The position numbers were made by a program, and so were the translations under genes. Shown piece after piece: positions 15,727-27,700 of a DNA stretch of 31,727 bases (position 1 is its first letter; the number at the start of each line of letters is the position of its first letter). Location: assembly GCA_035353175.1 (NCBI GenBank), contig DAOPZC010000057.1, positions 1-31,727 of the forward strand. The letters run 5' to 3'. This DNA comes from DAOPZC01 sp035353175. Lineage in GTDB: Bacteria; Verrucomicrobiota; Kiritimatiellia; RFP12; UBA1067. Below the pieces are notes generated by a model. It saw nothing but the letters and a program-made list of their open reading frames with translations, was not told the DNA's origin and made no database searches.

Positions 15727-18700
15727 ATGAGCCAAAGGTTTGGACGTGGATCGAGTCTGGCCATAATGTGCCGTTTTGCGGTGGCGAGCATTGCGATGGC
15801 GATTGCCGTAAATCGCGAAGCACAGGCGGCGACGGGCCTCTTAAACAACGTGCCGGAGGCGGCAGGTTACACGCTGGCCTACGAGTTTCCCATTCCCCTT
15901 TCCTCGGGCGGCTGGTTTGCGAACCCCGTACCCTATTCGGTCACCAACACGGCCTCCATTAAGGACGGCTCGTTCGACCGCGTGGCCTACTATATGGAAC
16001 TGGTCAAATCGACGGGCCAGACGCAATGGGTCTACGTCTCGATGACCGCGTTCACCACCAACGCCGTCCGGCTCGGCGTGCCCCGGAACTATGTGATCCG
16101 CAACGGACTCTATGACACGGCGGCACCCTCGAACGCGACGATCCGCTCCAACGTGAGCGGCATCACCAACACGGACGGCTGCAACACCGTCAACCTCGAG
16201 TTCTGGCCCAGCAACTACGGGGGACAAAACGACTACGGCGTGCCCGGGGCGAACGCCGGCAACTACGACTTCGGCGACGGCGGGGCGAGCGCGACAGCCG
16301 GCCACGCCTCTATGCAGATCCACAACTACGGCGCGAAGCAGACGCTCTTCGCGTACAACCAGTGGGGCAACGCGGGGACCAGCAACCTGGGCATCGGCAA
16401 TCAGTCCACGGGCGAGCCCGATTGGACCTTCAATACGTCCAACATCGGCACCTATTCGGTCCGCACGCTCCAGATTCTGGTCCGCACGCTCAGTGTCAAC
16501 AATCTGCCGGCCACGAACGTGACCGCCTCTTCGGGGTGGATCAACGGACAGTTGGCCGTCGGAAACTCCTGCGACGTGTACGCCTACTGGGGCAGTACCG
16601 ACCAAGGCACCAACTCGGGTCTTTGGGCAAACAGCGCCCTCATGGGGACGTACTCGAACGGCACGTTCAACCTGACACGCCAAGTCACCGGACTCGCCGG
16701 CGGCACCACCACCTGGTACACCTTCCTCGCCTCCAACGACGTGGCCATGGTTTGGGCCAAACCTTCGCTCAACTTCGTCTCGGCAACGGCCCCGGCGATC
16801 AACAATGCCGACGGCGCCTCCGTGTCGACGGGGCAGGCCATTCTGCAGGGCGACCTGACGGCCGGCGGCACCGCCGACATCTACGTCTATTGGGGGCCGA
16901 CCGACGGCGGCCAGTCGGCGAACTACGCGCACACGGTCAAACTGACAGACGTCCCGCAGGGGGCTTTCTCGACGACCATTTCCGCCCTGAGCGGTTTTCC
17001 TTACTATTATATCTGCCTCGCGTCGAACGAAGCCGGCGTGGCGTGGGCCCCGACCTCGGCGAGCTTCTCTTTACCGGCAGCGCTCGGCCAGGTCTCCTAT
17101 TCCCTCGGCTTGCGTGGTTCGGTGTTCCAACCCGTGACGTTCGCGCAAGCGGCCGTCGATCTGAGAAACGCGGCCTATTCCGTCTCGCCAACACGCGTTT
17201 TCACCGGCACGCAGTCCGGCTCTGTTCTTTCGATGGCGGAGGTGCCCGGCAGGAACATCGTCTTGTCCGGCCCGACCTACACGTGGAACGAATTCGGCGG
17301 AAGTCCCGGCGATGCCTTCGTGGCGGCGCTTTCCGGACGTTTCTACCCGCCCGTCACCGGCACCTACACCTTCCGCTGGAGCATTGACGACCGGGGCTGG
17401 ATGTTCATGGACACGGGCGACGACGGCGTGTTCGACAGCGCGGACGCGGTCGGCAACTATGCGTGGGACGGCGTCGGAAGCCGCACGCTGACGGCCGGGC
17501 AAGGCTACAACGTCATGTTCTTCAGCCAGGAGTCCGGCGGCGGCGACAGCCTCGCCTTCTGGTACACGCCGCCCGGGGGCAGCGAAACGTATATCAACCC
17601 TTCGGCGCAACCCGGGCAGTGGCGCTACGCGAGCAGCGCCTCCCCTGCGGTGAGCATCGCCAACACCCCCATGAGCGCCGGCAGCCTGACCGCCAACGCC
17701 GCCACGCTCACCGGTGACTTGTACGGCAAAAACTGGAGCTTTGACGTCTATGCCTTCTGGGGCACGGCGGATGGCGGGAAGGTGGCGGCCAACTGGCAGA
17801 CGAACGCCTGCATCGGCCGGTTCCAAGACTGGGACGGCCCGGTCAGTTTGGCCATCAACGGATTAATGACGAACGAGCTTTATTATTATACTTTCTTCAT
17901 TTCAAACGGTCTGACGACCGCATGGGCCGCGAGCGCGGAAACGTTCGCGACCGACCAGGTGACGATCGAGGCCGCCGATGCGGCGGCATCGGAAACCGGA
18001 CCTGACACGGGATGTTTCCGGGTCACCCGCCCCGACACGTCCACCAACGCGGCGCTGACCGTGTTCTACACGCTCGGCGGCACGGCGGCGAACGGTTCGG
18101 ATTACACGGCACTGACCGGAAGCGTGACGATTCCGGCCGGAGCGCTCAGCGCGGAATTCTTTGTTTCCCCGCTCGACGATACGGTCTGGCAGGAGGGGGC
18201 GGAGACGGTGGTCGCCACGCTGGCTGCCGGCAACTATCTGGTCGGAGCGGCAAGTTCCGCCGTTGTCACGATCCAGGACGGCGACGCTGCGCCGAGCGCG
18301 TGGTCCCTGCGCATGCCGATTCAGTTCGCGGGATACAACAAGGCGGAAACGCTCACCAATTTCCCGGCGCTCGTGACATTGGACTCGGGCCTGAGCGGTT
18401 TCAGCTATGACCAGTTCCTCTCGGGCGCGAACGGCGACCTGCGCTTCACGGACGAGTCGATGACCCGCGAATTGCCCTATGAGATCGAAAGCTGGAACGC
18501 CGGCGGTCCGTCGCGCGTCTGGGTGCAGGTCCCGGCCTTCACCAATAACGTCACCATCTGGATGCTATGGCGCAGGGCGGGCGTGACGGCGCCGGCCTAC
18601 GCCCTCAATGGCGCGACCTGGTCGGAGCGATATGTGAACGTTGCGCATCTGTCGGAGAGCAACGGAACGGTCGGCAATTCGGCGATGCCCGGAAACGTCA

Positions 18701-21700
18701 CGACCGTGAGCGGCGTCCCTGTCCAGGCGGTGCCCGGAATGATCGGCACCGGCGTCCTGTTCGACGGGCTGGACGACCTGATCAGTTTCGGGACGGCCTG
18801 CAGGCCTTTCGACAATTTCACCTTCTCGGCCTGGGTCAAGACCGAAATTGGCCATGAGCGCGACGCCCAGTCAACCTCGGGAACCAGCGGCACAGCGGGG
18901 CAACGGTACGCGTTTGACGTGGAAGCGGGGGGAAGCACCTCCACCAGCGCGGGTCTGTCCGTCGGCACCAACGGGCTCTCCGTCTACGAGCACGCGAGCA
19001 GCTACATGCCGGCTTTGGCCGTGTATTCGAACGGGGTCGGAAGCGGATGGAACCACGTCACGGTCACCTATGTGAACCGGCAGCCGCGGATCTACCGCAA
19101 CGGCGCGCTTGTCTGCACGGGTTTGACCTCTCCGCGGACGCCGGTCTTCGCGCCTTACCGGTTCGGCGGACAGATCAATGGCTACGGCTACTTCAACGGA
19201 GTCATGGACGAGGTCCGGATTTCCTCCGTGCCCCGCTCCGCCAACTGGATCTGGGCCGAGTACATGAACGCCGCGTCCAACGACGTCTTCGCGACCGTCG
19301 GACCGGTCGTGTCGGCCGGATATCCCGAGATCGCCAATCAGCCGGCCTCCGGCGTTTCCGCGAATGCCGCGACGCTGAACGGCCAGCTGAGCGCGACCGG
19401 CATGGCCGCAACGGCCGTGGCGGTGTATTGGGGCCCCCAAGACGGCGGCACCGACGCCAGCGCGTGGGCGAACACGAACTGGTTCGCAGCTCCCGCAGCG
19501 CCCGGCGCGATGTCCAAGAGCCTGACCGGCCTCGCGTCCGGCACGGCCTACTTCTACCGCTACGCGGCAACGAACGCCTATGCGACGGCGTGGGCGCCAA
19601 CGACGGAGACGCTGCTGACCGCCGCCGTCACACTCCAGGCCACCGACGCGGCGGCGGCCGAGGAGCCGGCGGACACGGGCACCTTCACCGTGTCGCGCGG
19701 TGCCGTTTACGCGGCGCCTCTGACCGTTTATTACACGTTTAGCGGGACGGCGGCCAACGGCGTGGACCTCAGCTATCTGGGCGGCTCCGTCACGATTCCC
19801 GCCGGCTCCGCAACGGCGACGATTGTGGTCTCGCCGCTCTTCAACCGCAACTACCTCTCCCAGGACACCGATACGGTCACCTTGACGCTGGCCTCGGGCG
19901 GGTATATGGCCGGCGGTCCGGATTCGGGCACCGTGACCATTACCAACTGGCAGCCCTCGTCGTCCGTCGGGGTTGACGTTCCCCGCAATTTCCTCGGCGT
20001 TTCGAACGAGCCGGTGACCGGCCCCGAGACGCTCTTGAAGACGAGCGCCGGCCAGATGATCCTGAGCAGCAGCGCCGGCAACACCTTCACGGGCGACATC
20101 ACGGTCGACACCGACGGCGGCATCCTGCGTATCGGCGGCATTCTCGGCGCCATCGGCGGCACGGGGGTCACGCTCTCCGGCATGACCGCCGAGAACACCA
20201 TCACCCTCAAGCGCGGCGGGCAACTCTATATCGACGACAACGCCACGTACAATTCGTTGGGTTCTGTCCCGAACCGCTTCGGCACCGCGGACAACCGTCC
20301 CGCCGTCAAGCTCGAAGGCGGCACGCTGACGCTCAACGGCGCCAACTACAACACGACCGTGCCGCAGACCTTCGGGCCGTTGAACGTCGGGCCCGGTTAC
20401 AACACCGTCACCTCCGCCCGCAACAGCGGCACTCCGGAGCTGGTTTTCAACAGCCTGAACCCCGCCCCCGGCGCGCACGTGAACTTCACGGGATCCTCGC
20501 TGGGGTCAGCCGCGAACGCTTCGCGCATCCGTTTTGAAAACGCACCTGCCGTGGCGGGCGGCGGCGGCGCGGCGGGCACCAAGACGATGAGCATCATCCC
20601 CGGCGCGCGTTCGGGCACCGACTGGGTTTCGTATGACAACACGACCGGCGTCCGCCCGCTGGCAGCGTCGGAATATAACACGGTTGCAGGCAACGACCTC
20701 AACGCCGCGGGCGCGGGCGAGAACGTGCGCATGACCGCCGCGCTGACCGCCTTCCCGCCGCTCAGCGCGGACAAGACCGTCAACTCGCTGAACATCAACG
20801 TGGCCGCGCAGGCCTATTGGGCACCGACGAACAAGCTGACGCTGACCAGCGGCCAGTTGATCAGCGGCGTCCAAAACAACCAGATGGTCATCAACTACCC
20901 CAGCACGCTGACGGCGGGCACGGGCTCTTCCGACGCCTCGCTCGATATTTCGGTCTTCCAGAATTACACGTATATCCGCTCCCTCATCACCGACAACGGC
21001 AGCGGCAAGGTCACGCTGACGAAAAACGGCGGCGCCGATCTGACGCTGGACGGCAACGTGGACAACACCTATTCGGGCGGCACCTACGTGAACGAGGGCC
21101 GCATCAACACGGGCGGCGCGGCGGGTCGCCGCTACCTTGGCATGGGGCCCGTGCGCGTCGACGCCGGCCTCTTGGGGCTGGGCCAGGCCGGCGCAACGGC
21201 GAACGCCTCCGGCGTCGACTACACGGCCGTCAACGGCGCGCAGATCAGCGTGGCCACCGTGCCGTATACCGCCGACGACACGTTCGACATCGGTCCGGGA
21301 AGTATCATCTACGGCTCTTGGGCGGCAGGAATGGGTTTGAACGCGTTGGACCGCGGCATGGGCGTTCCCGCGACCGTGCCCAACATCACGCTGGCGCCGG
21401 ACGCGATCGTGGCGCATAGCTCCCAGCTGACGGCCCCCCTCAGCCTGGAGACGAACACGATCAGAAATCTGGGCACGAACGCGGACCTCTACTACGGCCT
21501 GGTTTCGGACCAGAACAGTCCCGCCGGCGCCATCACGGTCGGCACCAACACCCCGTTCAAGGGGCTTTGCACCGACCGTTGGGACCGGCGCTGGAGCGCG
21601 GGCACGATCAACGTCGCGCCGGGGTCCGGTGAAATCTGGCTCCAGGGCATGGTGAAGCCCGGCTCATCTCCCAGTTATCTGTACTTGGGCAACTGGCTGA

Positions 21701-24700
21701 CCGACGGCGGTCCTGTGATTGCCCCGTCGGATGTCGGACCGCTGACCGCGAACGTGATCGGCAACGTGATCCTCGACGACACCTTCGCGACCTACGGCGA
21801 CACCTCGGCGGGCAAGCCCGTGACCTTCGCGGTCAAGGCGGGCGCCTACCTGGTCATGAACAAGAACAACGCCATGGGCAGCGGCACCGGCATCGCCGAC
21901 GCGCAGATTGAAGACGGCGGCTCGCTGACGTTCTGGACGACGGCACCCGCCGGCGTCAACGGTCATGTGACGGTCAAGGCGGGCGGGCGGTTCCAGGCCA
22001 GCAACAACGGCGGCCTGACCGGCTCCGGCGCGGTGACCTTCGAGCGTGACTCTGTTCTCGAAATCTCGACGCCGATGGGCTTTACCGGGCCGCAGGCGGC
22101 CGCCATCGCCGACGCGCTTCCGCCGGGACAGCTCGTGCGCCTCAACGCGGACAACTACGGTTCACCCGTCGACATGCTCGACGCCTATTTGGGCGACAGA
22201 TCGCCGATCTACGAGGTTTTCGGCGGCGACCGGCGCCATGCGAACCCGCTCGTGGCGGGCACGACCGTCATGACGCTGAACCGCGACGCGGCCACGGGCG
22301 CGGGCGGCATGCTGGTCAACGACTACGCGAGCCGCTCGTTTGCATCGGCCGCCAACGGCGTCCTGGCCATCGGCCCGAACGGCGGCACGATCGCCGCCAC
22401 CTCCAACACCACGCTGTACGTGACACAGCGCATATCGCTCGGCGGGAACGCGCTCACCATCGGCGCCACCAACGTGCTCGACCGCGTTCTGTTGCCGAAG
22501 CTGGGCACCGTGCAGTTCAACTCCGCCTTCGGTCTCAACACCGCTCTGCCCGGCAGCCGCATCACTGTCATCCCCGGCGCCACGCTGAACAACGCGTCCC
22601 ACACCCTTCCCGACGACGCGGACGTCACGGTCGACGGCACGCTCCTCGTGGGCGGCACGGAAATCATCGGCTCGCTGGCCGGTTCCGGCCTGGTCAATCT
22701 CCAAAGCACAGCCTTGACCGTGGGGTGCAACAACACGAACACCGTGTTCTCCGGCCTGCTGACGAATTCTCTGGTCACGGCGCTGCTGACCAAGACCGGC
22801 GCGGGCCGTCTGGACGTCACCGCTTCCGGGCATCCCTACACGGGCATGTTCGCGGTCAACAACGGCATCCTGGCGCTCAGCGGCGACGGTGCGATGGCGA
22901 CCCCGGCGGGTACGGCCGCCTTCACCCTCAGCGGCAGCGGCACGCTGCTGCTCGATAATTCGTCCGTCAACAACCCTGACCGCCTAGCGGGCATTTCATC
23001 GGGCATCACCTTCCAAGGCGGCACATTCCGGTTCGTCGGCAAGGACGGCGAAGCCGCCGGAGAAGTGCTCGGCGCGGCGGTGTTCAACAGCGGCGCGGCG
23101 ACGATCGACGTCGTCAACGGCACGGGCGCGGGCTCGTCCGCCGAGGTCGTCTTCGACGCGGCGGTGCCCGTCAACGGCACGGTGAACTTCACGGCTTCGA
23201 ACGGCACGCTCGGATCGTCCGGCGACAACCCGCGCGTCTTCTTCAACGGGCTGGGCACCGGAATGCTCGGCTTCGCCACGGTCGGCGGCGCGCCGGCCTA
23301 CTACGATCTGGACACGGGCGTCCGCGCCTTCTCTCTGACCGAAGGGACGGAGTTCAACGGGACGCTCGACCAGACCGGGCTTGACACCAAATACACGGCG
23401 GCGAATCTCCATCAGCCCCTGAATGCCGCCCGTTCGGTGAACTCGCTCTGGATCGACAATCCGGGCGCCGGAAACGTCGTCAACCTCGGCAGTTCCGGTG
23501 CCAACAGCCTGACGCTGACGTCCGGCCGTCTCTCGCTGACGGGCGCGGACGATTTCGCGCTCACGCGCAGCGGCACCAGCGCAGGCACGCTCACGCGCGA
23601 TGCCAACGGCACGCTGTTCTTGGGCGCCGAAGCCGGCCGGACACTCACCGTGGGCGTTCCGATCGCCAACGGCGCGGGGCTGGTCGAGAAAGACGGCGCA
23701 GGCACGCTGGTGCTGGGCGCCGCGAACACGTTCTCGGGAGCCCTGACGATCAACGCGGGAACGGTCCGCTACGCGGCGGGCAACGGCGGCGACCTGGCCG
23801 CTAACGCGGTGAACATTCTGAATGCCGGCCAACTGGACTATGCCGGGGACACGGACTCCTTGGGCGCGCTCGCCATCTACGCAGGCGGGGTGACCAACTC
23901 CGCCGCCAGCGGCATCCTCACGGCCGGCTCGCTGACGATGGGCGGCGGGCCGCGCGGCTCGTCGACCTACGTCGACACGGGCACGGGAACGGGGGCGTTC
24001 AAGCTCGGCGGCAACGTGACCTTCAACGCGCTCAACGATCCCGACACCGCGACGATTGCCGGCATTCTGAACCTCAACGGCGGCACGCGGACCTTCACGG
24101 TCAACAACAGCGCCGCCCCGGGGGCCGCCGTGGATATGGCCATTACGGCAACGATCGGAGGCGGCATCGGGAACGGAATCCTCAAGAGTGGTGCGGGCGT
24201 CCTGAAGCTGAGCGGCACCAACACCTTTGACGGCAGCCTCTTGATCTATGACGGCGGCGGCACGATCCTCCTCGGCAACACGCTGGCGCTGGGCGCACCG
24301 ACGGCCGGCCGGACCCTCTTCATCGGCAACGGGGGCACGCTGGCCCTGGACGGCAACACCGCGTTTCCCGCCAACTATACGAATCTGTTCCTCAACGGCG
24401 CGGGCGATTCGCTGGTCGGCCCCGTCCGCGGCGCGCTGGCCAACTGGTCGGGCAGCAGCACCGTTTCCTGCCCGGTGACGCTGCTGACGAACCCGGTCTA
24501 CATCGCGTCGATTCAGACGGGCGACATGCTGACCCTCGCCGGCGCCATCAACGGCACTCAGGACCTGTATGTCAACGGCGACGGCGACACGGAGCTCGGC
24601 GGCGCGATCACGACCGGCGCGAAAGCGCTCGTCAAGAACGGCACCGGCACCCTGACGCTCAGCGGCAAAGGCACCAACACCTTCTCGGGCACGACGACGG

Positions 24701-27700
24701 TGAATGCCGGCACACTCGTTCTGGCGAAAACCAACGGCGTCACCGGCGTCAACGCCATCGCCAACGGCGCACTCGTCATTAACAACGGCGGCGTGTTGCG
24801 GTACGCCGCCGCCAGCACGAACCCCGACCTGATCGGCACCGGCGCGGTGACGCTCAACGGCGGCGCGCAGCTGGACTTCAACGGCGCGAGCGACGCCATC
24901 GGCGCGGTCACCGTCGCGGCGTCCGGCGCAATTACCGACACCACCAACCTCCTGAATACGGCCGGCGGCGGCAACCTGACCGTCGCCGCGCTGACCGTCA
25001 ACCCGGCCCCCGGCCTGCTGACGCGCATGGATAGTGGCACGGGGACGTTGTCGCTCGGCGGCAACGTCACCTTCAACGCCGCCGCGACGGGCTGGGCTCT
25101 GCTCAGCGGGAAATTGGCGCTGGGCGGCGCGACGCGCACCTTGACGGTCAACACCGGTGTCCACACGAACCACGACATGGCCATCGACGCCGTGATCAGC
25201 GGCAGCGCGGGCACGGGCATCACCAAGGCCGGCGGCGGCATCCTGCGGCTCGACGGCGCCAACACGTTCGACGGTGCCCTGTCGTTGGCGGGTTCTGTGG
25301 GCTCCGTGATTTTGGGTCACCCTCAGGCGCTGGGCACGCCGAGCGCGACGCGCACCGCAACGGTCGGTTCCGGCAGCACGCTGGCCTTGGATGGAGCCGG
25401 CATTTATGACCCCAACAACCGGATCGCCTTGAACCTGAACGGCACGGGCAACTCGCGGCATGGCACGGTGAGCGGCGCGCTGGTGAACCTCTCCGGCAGC
25501 AATACGGTTCCGTGCGCCGTCACGCTGGCCGGCAACACGCAGATCGCCTCGCTGCAGGCGGGCGGCAAGCTGACCCTGACCGGCGCGTTCTCCGGCGCTT
25601 ACACGCTGACCGTGGCCGGCCCGGGAGAAACGGGGCTCGCAGGGTCGAGCGGCGCGATTCCTTCTGCCACGGGCATCACGGTGCTCAGCAACGGCGTGCT
25701 CAGGCTGGAGAACTCCGCGCTCACCAACAACGCCAACCGCCTCGGCACCATGCCCCTCTCGCTGGCGGGCGGCGCGTTGCACTTCAGCCACGACGCCGGC
25801 GCGGCCAACTACAGCGAGTCTGCGGGTGCGCTCACCATCGTTGCGGGCAGCAACACCGTATGCGCGTCGAAAGCCGCAACCGGCCAGACCTCGGCGCTGA
25901 CGTTCACGTCGATCACCTGCGCGGGCGGCACGGTGAACTTCGTCGGCGAAGGGCTCGGCGAGAGCGACCAGAACCGCATCTTCATCACCGGTTTGGGTGA
26001 CGGCATGATCGGGCCCTGGGCCTTCATCAACGGCACCAACCTTGCGATGTACAGCTCCGCGTTGGGCGTCTACAAGGGCTCCGGCGCCGAAATCGGCGTG
26101 GCGGCGTTGGGCGGCACCGCAAACTCGGTCATTCCGAACAACGAGAGCGCCTCGGCGGTGATCAACATGGCGGGCCTGCAAGATTGGATTACCTTGGAAT
26201 CCGTCTGGACCAACCGCATCCTCGAAGTGCGGCAGGAGTGGGCCGACACGTCGACGGTCGTGCGCGTTGTCGAAGGCGTGACCAACCGGACACTGCAGAC
26301 CTCGCGCCTCATGATCGGCGCGGGCAAGGCCTCGCTGTCGATCGGCGAAAACGACAACGAGGGCGCGGTCATGGCGCTGTCCCCGGGCGGCACGCTGACG
26401 TTGGAGAATCAGAATCCGTCCGCGGTACTGGCCGTCAAGTCGGGGATCGCCAACAACGGCGGCACGGCTTCGGGCCTGTCTAAGTTCGGTTTGGGACCGG
26501 TGGTCCTCACGGGCTCCAACTCATACTCCGGCGCAACCCTGATCAGCGAGGGCATGCTCGAGTTCGGGGGGGACCTTTCGCAGCGCCTGCCCGGAGCGAT
26601 CAGCGGCGCGGGCACGCTCGCCAAGAGCGGCACCAACCAATTGCACCTCTTGGGCGCGAACGCGGGCTTCACGGGCCCCTTGTACATCAACGACGGCATC
26701 GTGCGGCCCGACCAGAACAATGCGTTCGGCACCGTCGCCAGCGGCGTTTACATCGCCAGCGGCGCGACGCTCGACTTGGGATGCGACGCGGCGGTCGGCG
26801 GAACGAAGGGCGAAAGCCAGCTCTACTTGTACCGCGAGGAATTCACGGTCGGCGGCGCGGGCGTCAACAACGCGGGCGCGATCGTCAACAACGGCAACCT
26901 GGGCCAGCTGAACGCCATCAACCGCATCTACCTGTCCGCAGACACGACCTTCGGCGGCAAGAGCCGTTGGGATGTCCGCCATGACTCGCCGTACATCGTG
27001 ATGAACGACCACACGATCACAAAGACCGGCGGCAATGAGATCGCGATCATTGCGCCGGTCTATCCGGGCGCGGGCCACATGGTCATCAACCAAGGGCTGA
27101 TCCGCATGGAAAGCGGGGCCCTGATGAACGGCAGCGCCAGCAACACGGTGACCGTCAACCGGGGCGCCAGCCTCGAGCTCTACAATCTGGCGCCCTTCGC
27201 CCCGACCTGGTCGCTCATTTTGAATGACGGCGCGTTCTTCCGAGGCGGGACCTATAACAACTCGTCGACCAACATCAGCGTCTGGGCAGGGCCGGTCACG
27301 CTGAACGGCACGGCCTTCATGTACGGGTACAGCAGTTCCGGCATGGTCAACTGGACGATTGCCGGTGACGTCTCCGGAACCGGCCGGCTGGTCAGGACCG
27401 GCACCACTTCGTCGACGCTGTGGCTGACCGGCACCAACAACACGTATTCCGGCGGCACCATCGTCAGCAACGGTATCCTGTATGCCAAGTATCCGGGATC
27501 GCTGCCCGGCTACAACGACGGGCGGCTCACGGTTGCCGCGAACGGCACGCTCGCCATCCACGCGAGCGAAGGCAACTTTGGCTTTACCGCCGCGCAAGTC
27601 GGCGACCTGCACGCCCTGTCCAGCTTCACAGCGGCCAACGCCTACCTGAGCATCGACACCGGCCTGGCCTCCATGGACCTGCCATACAACTTCACCAATC

